This document shows, one piece after another, positions 1-6,672 of a stretch of 32,523 nucleotides of DNA. Both the position numbers and the translations under genes were made by a program. Numbering within the stretch: the stretch's first letter is position 1; the number at the start of each line of letters is the position of its first letter. The stretch is from CALMZN01 sp964443785 (GTDB lineage Bacteria; Patescibacteriota; Patescibacteriia; UBA1558; GWA2-36-10): NCBI GenBank assembly GCA_964443785.1, contig CAYUER010000008.1, positions 1 through 32,523 on the forward strand. Direction: 5' to 3'. The notes below the pieces were generated by a model. That model had not been told where the DNA came from and searched no databases. It saw only the letters and a program-made list of their open reading frames with translations.

Positions 1-893
1 TTTTGGGTAATTTACAAAATGTTGAGCTACAAGAAGGTGCGCGAGTAGAAAAAAATAATGAGAAAAAAAATCCGACTGATTTTGCAGTCTGGAAATTTTC
101 CCCAAAAGATAGTCAGCGTGATATGGAGTGGGAGAGTCCTTGGGGCACTGGTTTTCCTGGTTGGCACCTAGAGTGTTCGGTCATGAGTCGTCTGACTTTG
201 GGTGATACTTTTGATATCCACACTGGTGGTATGGATCACCTGACTGTCCATCATCCCAATGAAATGGCGCAATCAGAAGCAGTGACCGGCAAATTACAAG
301 CCAATTATTGGCTGCACAATGCTTTTATGAAGTTTGACGGACAGAAGATGTCCAAGTCTCTAGGCAATGTCACTACTATTTCTGATTTAGTCCAAAAAAA
401 TATTTCTCCTTTGAGCTACCGATATTTATTATTACAAAATAATTATCGTACGCCTTTGAATTTTTCTTGGGAGTCTTTGGAGGCCGCTCAAAATGGCTTG
501 CAAAATATTATCAAAAATATTTTTAATTTTGCTAAAGCTACAAAAGTAAATCAAAAATATTTAAATGATTTTTATGAAGCCTTAGGTGATGATTTGAATA
601 CTGCCAAAGCTCTGGCAGTGATGCAGCAGCTTTTGGCTAGCGCAGAAGATGGTGGTGTAAAATTAGCGACTATTTATAAAATGGATGAAGTGTTGGGTCT
701 TGATTTGAAAAATTTAAAAATAAAAGTTTTGAAAATACCAAAAGCAGCCCAAAGTTTATTAAAACAACGTGAAAAAGCTAGAGCAGAGAAAGATTATCAG
801 CTATCTGATGAATTGCGTAGACAACTCAAAGATTTGGGAGTAGAGGTAGAGGATACCAGCACCGGACAACAGGCGATGAATATAAAGTTGTAA
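1..893 (+). CDS. cysS: cysteinyl-tRNA synthetase, 3' part (5' end outside the window)
   Basis: Class I aminoacyl-tRNA synthetase that charges tRNA-Cys in the cytoplasm. About 296 C-terminal residues are present and the first complete codon starts at base 3. The catalytic core shows the zinc-site residues of the family: Cys58 in HLECS, His83/His84 and Glu87 in VHHPNE (numbered from base 3). The ATP-binding KMSKS loop is intact at residues 115-119, followed by the helical tRNA-binding C-terminal region rich in Lys/Glu. The N-terminal half with the HIGH motif must lie upstream of base 1, so the TTG at base 3 is not a start. TAA at 891-893 is followed closely by a rho-independent terminator. Two unusual tRNA genes follow, but neither has the features of ordinary tRNA-Cys. 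Assignment is secure. Confidence 0.96.
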   Translation, partial: LGNLQNVELQEGARVEKNNEKKNPTDFAVWKFSPKDSQRDMEWESPWGTGFPGWHLECSVMSRLTLGDTFDIHTGGMDHLTVHHPNEMAQSEAVTGKLQANYWLHNAFMKFDGQKMSKSLGNVTTISDLVQKNISPLSYRYLLLQNNYRTPLNFSWESLEAAQNGLQNIIKNIFNFAKATKVNQKYLNDFYEALGDDLNTAKALAVMQQLLASAEDGGVKLATIYKMDEVLGLDLKNLKIKVLKIPKAAQSLLKQREKARAEKDYQLSDELRRQLKDLGVEVEDTSTGQQAMNIKL

Positions 894-909
894 ATAAATT
901 TAAAACAAC

Positions 910-940
910 ACCCAGTCCCTTGCTAAGGGTTGGGTTTTTT
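910..940 (+). terminator. rho-independent terminator after cysS
   Basis: An interrupted hairpin has outer stem ACCCA (910-914) with TGGGT (931-935) and inner stem CCCTT (917-921) with AAGGG (925-929). It runs into six T residues. It sits 17 bases after the cysS stop and before the promoter of the first tRNA. Confidence 0.85.
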
Positions 941-945
941 GTTTC

Positions 946-974
946 TTGACAATATTTTCGGATTTGTTTAATAT
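946..974 (+). promoter_or_regulatory. sigma70-type promoter for the first tRNA-like gene
   Basis: TTGACA at 946-951, a 17-base spacer, and TAATAT at 969-974. The predicted start near 981 lies about eight bases before the tRNA 5' end. A perfect -35 box with optimal spacing suits a stable-RNA gene. Confidence 0.8.
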
Positions 975-988
975 ATTTGAGCTATGGT

Positions 989-1077
989 TCCCCCGTAGCT
1001 CAGCTAGGTATAGAGCACTCAGGTAGACTGCAGTAATACCTGAGGGGTCATGGGTTCAAATCCCATCGGGGGCACCA
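989..1077 (+). tRNA. tRNA-like gene with elongated anticodon arm (GCA at loop apex)
   Basis: A cloverleaf can be drawn by hand. The acceptor stem is 989-995 with 1067-1073, where six pairs form and the first position is a U-C mismatch. The D arm is GCTC/GAGC (998-1001, 1013-1016) with GG in the loop. The T arm is ATGGG/CCCAT (1050-1054, 1062-1066) with a TTCAAAT loop. Discriminator A1074 is followed by encoded CCA (1075-1077), and the variable loop is five bases. The anticodon arm is abnormal: eight pairs CTCAGGTA/TACCTGAG (1018-1025, 1037-1044) close an 11-base loop, 27 bases instead of 17. The triplet GCA (1030-1032) lies exactly at the centre, preceded by T, as a Cys anticodon would. U73, an identity base for CysRS, is absent, so Cys charging is doubtful. 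A small intron or a pseudogene are alternatives. Confidence 0.75.
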
Positions 1078-1111
1078 AGCTCTTTCATTGGCCATCAGGC
1101 TAAATACGCGA

Positions 1112-1142
1112 CCCCACTATCATGATAGATGGTGGGTTTTTT
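1112..1142 (+). terminator. terminator after the first tRNA-like gene
   Basis: CCCAC (1113-1117) pairs with GTGGG (1132-1136). An inner TATC/GATA helix (1118-1121, 1124-1127) lies inside, with a bulge on the 3' side. Six T residues follow at 1137-1142. Confidence 0.7.
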
Positions 1143-1288
1143 GTTATATTAGGGCTGTGCATAATTAGCCAATTGACCCCATAAGCGACCCCGCTAGGCG
1201 TGGTCGCTACGGGGCGAGACGTGGTATTAGGAAATTTTAGAAATTAAACCCTATATTTTTGCCTATATAATAGGTCGTTTTTATCATC
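1143..1288 (+). other. intergenic stretch with one strong hairpin
   Basis: No gene is visible between the first tRNA terminator and the second tRNA promoter. The stretch holds one hairpin, AGCGACC (1184-1190) with GGTCGCT (1202-1208). An overlapping alternative helix is CCCCG (1189-1193) with CGGGG (1210-1214). The two helices are mutually exclusive. There is no T-run after it, so it is not a clear terminator, and no RNA family is recognised. Confidence 0.35.
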
Positions 1289-1316
1289 TTGACAAAGCTA
1301 TTATGAGTGCTATCAT
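1289..1316 (+). promoter_or_regulatory. sigma70-type promoter for the second tRNA-like gene
   Basis: TTGACA at 1289-1294, a 16-base spacer and TATCAT at 1311-1316. The predicted start near 1323 precedes the tRNA 5' end at 1335. Confidence 0.72.
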
Positions 1317-1334
1317 TTGTGGTCTACGAGATCA

Positions 1335-1446
1335 AACCCCGTAGCTTAACTGGACAGAGCAGTAGGCCACACTCACAAGTGCCTACTACGGGCACGAAGC
1401 AAAAAAAGTGCCCGTGGTGGTGGTTCGAATCCACCCGGGGTTCCCA
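1335..1446 (+). tRNA. tRNA-like gene with elongated anticodon arm and long variable arm
   Basis: The seven acceptor pairs are perfect (1335-1341 with 1436-1442). The D arm is GCTT/GAGC (1344-1347, 1357-1360). The T arm is GGTGG/CCACC (1419-1423, 1431-1435) with loop TTCGAAT. Discriminator C1443 is followed by encoded CCA. Two features are abnormal. First, the anticodon arm spans 1362-1386 (25 bases): GTAGG/CCTAC extends through a bulged C into further pairs and closes on a loop that contains CTCACAA, which would place CAC (Val) behind U33. Second, an eight-pair variable arm ACGGGCAC/GTGCCCGT (1388-1395, 1408-1415) is present, as in class II tRNAs, although Val tRNAs are class I. TCA (1373-1375) is in the loop but without U33, and the acceptor/T arms are 7+5, so a standard tRNA-Sec is not supported. 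Identity is unresolved. Confidence 0.72.
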
Positions 1447-1455
1447 GTTCTTTGC

Positions 1456-1516
1456 GGGGCGCTTAGGCGCCCCTTGCCCCAGACCGTTATCAACATCGAT
1501 AACGGTTTTTGTTTTT
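1456..1516 (+). terminator. double hairpin and terminator after the second tRNA-like gene
   Basis: A first hairpin GGGGCGC/GCGCCCC (1456-1462, 1467-1473) is followed by a nine-pair hairpin (1483-1491 with 1498-1506). Two T-runs, 1506-1510 and 1512-1517, follow the second stem. Confidence 0.85.
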
Positions 1517-1542
1517 TGGCTTGCTGATAGTTGATTTAATAT

Positions 1543-1571
1543 TTGACTAAAAAGCTAAAAAATTCTATATT
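1543..1571 (+). promoter_or_regulatory. promoter of the sensor-to-metG operon
   Basis: TTGACT at 1543-1548, a 17-base spacer and TATATT at 1566-1571. The predicted start near 1578 gives a leader of about 29 bases. That leader is almost entirely the paired GACGGC element described separately. Confidence 0.7.
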
Positions 1572-1580
1572 TATATTGCG

Positions 1581-1603
1581 GACGGCTTAAAAAATAAGAC
1601 GGC
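1581..1603 (+). promoter_or_regulatory. paired GACGGC leader element, copy 1
   Basis: GACGGC occurs at 1581-1586 and 1598-1603, separated by 11 A/T bases. It ends four bases before the ATG of the 1607 gene and begins nine bases after the -10 box. Similar pairs lie at 16405-16428 and 20339-20362. Confidence 0.45.
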
Positions 1604-1606
1604 GTT

Positions 1607-2995
1607 ATGACATTAGACACTTTAATTTTATTGGTAGTTTGGCTGATCAATTTGGGTTTATTGTTTTTTATTATTTTTAATAAAAATAAACGTAGACGTT
1701 GGCCAATTTTGACCATGGTTTTTTTACTCTGGTTGTGGCAGAGTAGCGAATTGATTAACATCTTATTTTTGCTAGATAGCCCAGCCTTGTTGCTAGGGGT
1801 GCGTGCTGGCTTGTTGCCGACGCTGTATATTGCCCCCACCTTTGTTGGCTTGAGCTATTCTTTGGTCGATGGCTGGAAAAAAATTCGTCGTTATCAGCAA
1901 CTTTTTTTTCTGCCCGCCTACTTGATGTCTCCTTTTGTCTTTAGTAAATACAATTTAAATAATATTATTATCGGCCAAAATAGCGTATCTTATATACCGG
2001 GGCCGATTTATTTTTATTTTGTTATTTATTTTGCTATTTTGATGACTTGGGGCTTGGTGGTTTTGATTCGCAATCGTAGTCGCTATGATCAGATAGTCAA
2101 AAAACAAATTGATTATATTTTTGTGGCTACAGCTTTGACTGCTCTGCTAGCTATTTTATTTATTTTTGTTTTACCGCTTTTGGGGGTGACAGCTTTTTAC
2201 TATCTAGGGGTCAATAGTAGTGTGATTTTTACCACCATTGTCACTTATGCTTTATTTCGTCAACGCTTTTTTGATTTAAAAATCAGTTTTTATAAAATTT
2301 TGGTGAATTTTATACGCTTGTTATTGACGGGCTTGGTTTATGCTTTACTCTATATAGTATTAGCTGGTCCGGTCAGAGTAGATTTTACTATTTTAGCCAA
2401 CAGTATTGTCTTCTTAGTATTTTTTGGATTGACTAGTCCGATTGTCTTTGGTTTGGCTAGCTCTGCTGCTAAATTTTTTATTTATCATCCTTTGGAGCGG
2501 ATAGAGCAAGTTGAAAATAATATTGCTGTCATTTTGCGCTCGAGTCGTGATATCAATCGCTTGATGTCATCACTGGCCAAAGAGATTGCTCAAGTAGTTG
2601 ATTATAAAGAAATATTTATTTATCTAGCCAAGCGTGGCGATGCTAATTGTTTTCACCAAGTTTATCCCGTGGGCGAGAGAGTTTTGCAAGTAGGACAAGA
2701 TTTGATCTTGCAGCAACTAGCTAGTCAACAAGATTTATTGCATAGTCCGGAAGTGCATTATTCAGGTCTGAATCCAAAATTAAGCCAGGAGCTAGTGGAG
2801 CATCATATTGACATTTCTTTCCCAATATACTATAATAATCAGCTTTTAGGAGTTTTGATGTTAGACAATGATAAAAAGCTCCTGTACCAGCAACAGTTGG
2901 ATTTTTTAAAAGAAGTAAATAAGTATCTGGATATAGCCATTGGCAGTCTTTTACTCTATCAGCAGGCCATGGCAGATCGAGAGGATAATAAGTAA
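1607..2995 (+). CDS. 7TM-GAF sensor protein lacking a kinase domain
   Basis: A 462-residue membrane protein. Roughly residues 1-235 hold seven hydrophobic segments resembling the 7TM input region of bacterial histidine kinases, ending in the typical VTYALFRQRFFDLKIS turn. Two further hydrophobic segments follow (about 240-290). A GAF-like domain fills about 305-455, with the closing pattern FPIYYNNQLLGVLMLDN. The chain stops there: there is no H-box and no ATPase domain, unlike the 936-residue kinase at 12622 that has the same order of domains at its front. It may therefore be an orphan receptor acting on another kinase, or a truncated relic; the intact reading frame favours use. It is the first gene of the operon, and the next start is nine bases after its stop. 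The ATG has no Shine-Dalgarno sequence. Confidence 0.75.
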   Translation: MTLDTLILLVVWLINLGLLFFIIFNKNKRRRWPILTMVFLLWLWQSSELINILFLLDSPALLLGVRAGLLPTLYIAPTFVGLSYSLVDGWKKIRRYQQLFFLPAYLMSPFVFSKYNLNNIIIGQNSVSYIPGPIYFYFVIYFAILMTWGLVVLIRNRSRYDQIVKKQIDYIFVATALTALLAILFIFVLPLLGVTAFYYLGVNSSVIFTTIVTYALFRQRFFDLKISFYKILVNFIRLLLTGLVYALLYIVLAGPVRVDFTILANSIVFLVFFGLTSPIVFGLASSAAKFFIYHPLERIEQVENNIAVILRSSRDINRLMSSLAKEIAQVVDYKEIFIYLAKRGDANCFHQVYPVGERVLQVGQDLILQQLASQQDLLHSPEVHYSGLNPKLSQELVEHHIDISFPIYYNNQLLGVLMLDNDKKLLYQQQLDFLKEVNKYLDIAIGSLLLYQQAMADREDNK

Positions 2996-3003
2996 TTAGA
3001 TAT

Positions 3004-3702
3004 ATGATTTTACTTGCTTGGCAAAATGTTATTTTAATAATAGTTGGATTAGTCAATTTAGCTATGGGTATTTTTGTTTTGAAAAGAGGCTTGAGGAGTA
3101 AAATTAATTTATATTTTGCTTCGCTAGTATTTTTTAATTTTTTATGGAGTTTTTTTGTAGTTGGAGCTTTTTCAGCTCAAAGTTTATCAATGGTTAATTT
3201 TTTTGATAAAACAACAAATTTATTTGGTATTGGTATTATTTTATCATTATTTTACTTTACTTTACATTTTCCATATCAGGCATATAAAATAGGTCCTATT
3301 CAAAAAAATTTAATATGGTTTTTTTCTCTGCTGGTATCTCTCATGATTTATACTAAATGGTTTGTCGTGAATACAATTTGGGTTGAAAGACCATTTAATT
3401 ATATTTCATATTATAATAAATACGGTTATTTTATTTATTCTATCTATTTTTTTATTATTGCTTGTTGGTCAATATATTTTTTATTTCAAAAATATAAAAA
3501 AGCAGAGGGTTTAGTTAGATTGCAGATAAAAATGTTAATGCTATCTGTCATTATTGGTCTGGTGTGTGGGGCTTATTTTAATTTATTGTTGAATTATTTT
3601 GGCATTTTTAATTTAGGTTGGATTGGGCCAGTCTTTACATTATGTATGAATATTATAGTTTATAATTTCATTAATTCTTCTAAAGAAAAAATAAGTAATT
3701 AA
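3004..3702 (+). CDS. orphan 7TM sensor-domain protein, paralogue 1 of 3
   Basis: A 232-residue integral membrane protein with about seven hydrophobic helices and no soluble domain. It resembles the N-terminal 7TM region of histidine kinases. The signature is a first helix followed by RSKINLYFASL and FLW, a late R-x-Q-I-K before helix six, and a final helix with GPVFTLCMN. It ends in SSKEKISN. Two neighbours downstream share these motifs, and the distances are a few bases, so the three are translated from one message. Its base composition is much more AT-rich than the flanking operon genes. No enzymatic function is visible; ligand sensing or protein-protein contact in the membrane is inference. 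Confidence 0.72.
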   Translation: MILLAWQNVILIIVGLVNLAMGIFVLKRGLRSKINLYFASLVFFNFLWSFFVVGAFSAQSLSMVNFFDKTTNLFGIGIILSLFYFTLHFPYQAYKIGPIQKNLIWFFSLLVSLMIYTKWFVVNTIWVERPFNYISYYNKYGYFIYSIYFFIIACWSIYFLFQKYKKAEGLVRLQIKMLMLSVIIGLVCGAYFNLLLNYFGIFNLGWIGPVFTLCMNIIVYNFINSSKEKISN

Positions 3703-3707
3703 AATAT

Positions 3708-4403
3708 ATGCTTTTAACGGATTCACAAAATTTAATTCTATTTACTACTGGTTTTGTAAATTTAGCAATGAGTATTTTTATTTTTTTTCGTGGTCAAAAA
3801 AATAAAATCAATTTATACTTTAGTTTTATGACACTATGTGTTTTTTTATGGGCCGCTAGTTTAATTTTATACAATTTAAGTACCACTGAAGAAAGTTTAA
3901 GATTTTTTTCTAGTTTGCCATATGCTATGGCATGGTTAGTTATAATTTTTTTGCTTTATTTTTCTATTTATTTTCCTTATAAAAAAGTTAAGGTAAATAA
4001 ATTATTTCAGTGGGTAATAAATACAATTAGTGTTTTAATTATTATGTATACGGTTTTTGGTTATAATTATTTTGTAGATAGTGTGCGTCTCGGGTCGATA
4101 AATTTTACTATTTATAATGATTTAGGGTATGCAATGTATACTACTTTGATGGTCGTGATTATTTTTTTAGCAATTTATTTTTTAGTTGATAAATATTTAA
4201 AATCAGAAGGAATATTTAGAACACAAATCGGATTAGTTTTATTTGGAGTTATTACCGGCACTGTGTTTGGTACTTATTTTAACTTATTTTCAATGTATCA
4301 AGATAATTTTACAGCTATTCATATGGGCCCATTGTTCACTTTATTTATTAATTTAGTTGTATTTGGTTTTATAGTGTCATCTAAAGAAAAAATAAGTAAT
4401 TAA
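3708..4403 (+). CDS. orphan 7TM sensor-domain protein, paralogue 2 of 3
   Basis: A 231-residue membrane protein parallel to its upstream neighbour along its whole length. Shared landmarks are NLAMSIF in helix one, RGQKNKINLYFSF and FLWA, YFPYKK after helix three, RTQIGLVLFGVITGTVFGTY, and MGPLFTLFINLVV, with the same SSKEKISN tail. The last 26 bases of the reading frame and spacer (4381-4406) are identical to 3680-3705, which points to recent duplication or gene conversion. The start follows the previous stop by five bases without a ribosome binding site. Confidence 0.72.
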   Translation: MLLTDSQNLILFTTGFVNLAMSIFIFFRGQKNKINLYFSFMTLCVFLWAASLILYNLSTTEESLRFFSSLPYAMAWLVIIFLLYFSIYFPYKKVKVNKLFQWVINTISVLIIMYTVFGYNYFVDSVRLGSINFTIYNDLGYAMYTTLMVVIIFLAIYFLVDKYLKSEGIFRTQIGLVLFGVITGTVFGTYFNLFSMYQDNFTAIHMGPLFTLFINLVVFGFIVSSKEKISN

Positions 4404-4413
4404 AATTTTGATT

Positions 4414-5109
4414 ATGAGTTTACAGAATTTATTTTTGTTGATCGCTGGTTTAATAAATTTAATGATTTTTTTTGTTGTAATCAGCCGTGGATTTAATAAC
4501 AAAATTAATTTATATTTTAGTTTTCTATCTTTTGCAAATTTTTTATGGACACTGAGCGTATTAGTTGGCCGCATTGGGCAGGGTGGTATGTTTTGGTATT
4601 ACGTTGGTGCTTTATTGGCTTACCCAGTAGCATTAGGCATAGTCTTGTCTTTATACTTTTTCTCTCGCCATTTTCCTGTACCAAGTAAGGGTATTAATAA
4701 TATTTACGATAAAATATTAATTATTTGTGGGATTATACTTTCTTTGGTGGTTTATATAAAAGATTTTTTTGTACTTAGTTATCACAAAGATATCGTTAAT
4801 GCAGAGTATACACTATATGTTAATAAGCCAGTTTATATAGTATATAGTATATATTTTATTTTAGTGGCATTATTAGCCTTGTTTAATTTATATAGTAAGA
4901 TTAAAAAGACAGATAGTTATTTTAAGAAACAGATAATTGTTTTATTTGTATCTATACTGATTGGTTTATTATTTGGCGTTTATTTTGATTTATTTTTGTG
5001 TTATTTTGGTAACTATCATTATACTTGGTTTGGACCAGTTTTTACTTTGTTTATGAATGCAGTAGTTTTTTATTTTATTGTTTCACCTAAAGAAAAAATC
5101 AATGGTTAA
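4414..5109 (+). CDS. orphan 7TM sensor-domain protein, paralogue 3 of 3
   Basis: About 231 residues from the ATG at 4414, which aligns with the starts of the other copies; a TTG at 4408 would add two residues. Seven hydrophobic helices carry the family landmarks RGFNNKINLYFSFL, FLWTL, ARHFP-like SRHFPVPSK, KKQIIVLFVSILIGLLFG and GPVFTLFMNAVV. The C-terminus reads SPKEKING, a slightly diverged form of the tail in copies 1 and 2. The last eight bases overlap the start of the asparaginase-like gene, so translation is probably coupled. It is AT-rich like its two siblings. Confidence 0.72.
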   Translation: MSLQNLFLLIAGLINLMIFFVVISRGFNNKINLYFSFLSFANFLWTLSVLVGRIGQGGMFWYYVGALLAYPVALGIVLSLYFFSRHFPVPSKGINNIYDKILIICGIILSLVVYIKDFFVLSYHKDIVNAEYTLYVNKPVYIVYSIYFILVALLALFNLYSKIKKTDSYFKKQIIVLFVSILIGLLFGVYFDLFLCYFGNYHYTWFGPVFTLFMNAVVFYFIVSPKEKING

Positions 5110-6073
5110 AACCAGAAAAAAAATAAGTTTACTGCTGGCTGGCGGCACAGCTTTGTTTGATCAGAATAAGAGATTGTTGACAGTCCAGAGTCCAGATGAT
5201 ATTGAGCCTTGGCTCAAACAGATGCCAGAGCTTGGTCTTTTAGCTGAGATTGAGCCGATTTTTGTAGCTTCAGAAAATGATCTTTTGACTCCAGAACATT
5301 GGCAAGAGATGACTCGACATATTGCTGAACGCTTGGAAAGCAGTAGTGGTTTTGTGCTTGTTGCGCGTGCTGATCAACTAGTGGCTACTGCTAGTGCTTT
5401 GAGTTTTCTGTTGCAAAATATCAAAAAAACCGTAGTTTTGACGGCTGCTAGTCGCAATGCTTTGATTGAGCTAAAGTCCAAGGGTGTTCAGAATCAAAAA
5501 AATGACCTAGGTTTGCGCTCTAATCTCATTAATGCTTTTCAAGTTTTAGACTACGATTTGCCAGGTCCAGCCATTATGTTTGGTACTCGCTTGATACCAG
5601 GGGTGCGTGCTATTGTCGATCGGCAGACTGATCTTAATTTTTTTGCTAGCCTTGATGATAACTATTGGGGTAGAGTGGACTTTGGTATTAGTGTCAAAGC
5701 CGGTCTAGCTTATCAAGTAGCCAAGACAAAAATTTACGAAAACATCAAGGCTAATATTTTGGTGTTTGATGATGTGCCGGGTTTGGGGTGGGATTTTGAT
5801 TTGGCTAAGCTCAAAAATTATGAGGCCATTTTCATCCGTCTCAATCATCAACACAAGCTAGAGCCTAACAAGCTCAAGCAAATCAAAGAGGCAATGGTGC
5901 CAGTTTTTCTTTATCATCCTTGGTATACCCAAGGTTCTGATGAAGCTATTGTGTTTACTCATTGTACTTTTGAAGCAGCCCTGACCAAGGCTATGTGGGC
6001 CATAGCCAACAAAGCACATATCAATCATTTTGAACAACTAGGTGAGCAGAATGTTGTTGGCGAACTAATATAG
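5102..6073 (+). CDS. degenerate L-asparaginase-fold protein
   Basis: About 323 residues from the ATG at 5102; the earlier ATG at 5078 lies inside the preceding gene. The N-terminal half follows type I/II asparaginases closely: an early strand plus AGGTA (13-17, normally TGGTI), TPEHW near 63-67, and GFVLVARADQ followed by TASALSF (84-102), where active enzymes have HGTDT followed by TASALSF. Thus the first catalytic Thr and the Thr-Asp of the second motif are both replaced. The C-terminal half keeps the length of the small asparaginase domain. It is most likely a pseudoenzyme, or an enzyme with a different reaction; a GatD role is unlikely because the same residues are needed and no gatE is nearby. 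It sits 14 bases before another divergent enzyme-fold gene. Confidence 0.7.
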   Translation: MVKTRKKISLLLAGGTALFDQNKRLLTVQSPDDIEPWLKQMPELGLLAEIEPIFVASENDLLTPEHWQEMTRHIAERLESSSGFVLVARADQLVATASALSFLLQNIKKTVVLTAASRNALIELKSKGVQNQKNDLGLRSNLINAFQVLDYDLPGPAIMFGTRLIPGVRAIVDRQTDLNFFASLDDNYWGRVDFGISVKAGLAYQVAKTKIYENIKANILVFDDVPGLGWDFDLAKLKNYEAIFIRLNHQHKLEPNKLKQIKEAMVPVFLYHPWYTQGSDEAIVFTHCTFEAALTKAMWAIANKAHINHFEQLGEQNVVGELI

Positions 6074-6087
6074 TATTTAAAAATTTT

Positions 6088-6669
6088 ATGCATATTTATT
6101 TTTATAGCAGTGCCAGTGAAAATGACCAAAATAGCCAACAGATTTTGCAGTATTTGCGTCGAGTAGGCTCTACAGTTTTGAGTGAAAATTCTAGTAAAAA
6201 GATTGATAGTGATGCAGCGGCCTTGTCCATGGAAAAAGTTGATGCTTTGATTATTTATGGTCAAAAATTAGATGCGCAAGCAGGCTATTGGCTAGCTTGG
6301 GCAGTTTCCAAGGGTAGGGAAGTACTTTGTCTTTTGCCAGACGGTAGTAAACTTGACGCGGCCTTAGAGCATCTTTTGACTGACAAAAATGCTAGTCAGA
6401 GGATACACCTAGAGCGCTATCAAGCCAAAAATATTTTGGAAAAAGTAGCTAATTTTTTAGAAACTTTTGGCCAAGAAAATTTATCAGAGCTTTATAATAT
6501 CAAATATACTTTGCGTTTGTCTCGTAAGATCAATGAATATCTAGATTGGAAAAGTTCTAGTACGCAAATTGACAAAGCCACTTGGCTCAGAGAAAATATT
6601 CAGAGTTTGATGGATGCAGACAAGGATTGGCAGGCATATTTGGCGACCAAATTTAAAATCAAGAAATAA
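6088..6669 (+). CDS. nucleoside 2-deoxyribosyltransferase-like protein (divergent)
   Basis: A 193-residue cytoplasmic protein. The first 85 residues have the Rossmann-like pattern of the deoxyribosyltransferase superfamily: an initial strand MHIYFYSSA, a helix beginning with QNSQQIL, a strand VDALIIYG, then LDAQAGYWLAWAVSKGREVLCLL. This last part mirrors the family's E-x-G-Y-A-x-A-x-G-K-P-V helix, but the catalytic Glu position reads Ala or Gln, so activity is doubtful. The C-terminal 100 residues are helical and unrecognised. The gene is tightly placed between the asparaginase-like gene and a hydrolase, with three bases to the latter. The fold call is moderate and the function is unknown. 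Confidence 0.5.
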   Translation: MHIYFYSSASENDQNSQQILQYLRRVGSTVLSENSSKKIDSDAAALSMEKVDALIIYGQKLDAQAGYWLAWAVSKGREVLCLLPDGSKLDAALEHLLTDKNASQRIHLERYQAKNILEKVANFLETFGQENLSELYNIKYTLRLSRKINEYLDWKSSSTQIDKATWLRENIQSLMDADKDWQAYLATKFKIKK

Positions 6670-6672
6670 TTT

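Noticed and set aside
1335..1446. Selenocysteine tRNA (TCA in the loop, long variable arm)
   Set aside because: The base before TCA is C, not T. The acceptor plus T stem is 7+5, not the Sec form, and the D stem has four pairs. No sel genes are in the window.
1307..1534. Plus-strand ORF of 75 codons
   Set aside because: It runs straight through the second tRNA-like gene and its terminator. The translation reflects structured RNA sequence, not a protein.
3680..4406. CRISPR-like or short direct repeat array
   Set aside because: The 26-base identity is the coding end of two paralogous genes 700 bases apart. There are no regular spacers.
5102..6073. GatD subunit of archaeal-type Glu-tRNA amidotransferase
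   Set aside because: It needs the asparaginase catalytic residues that are missing here, and no gatE is adjacent.
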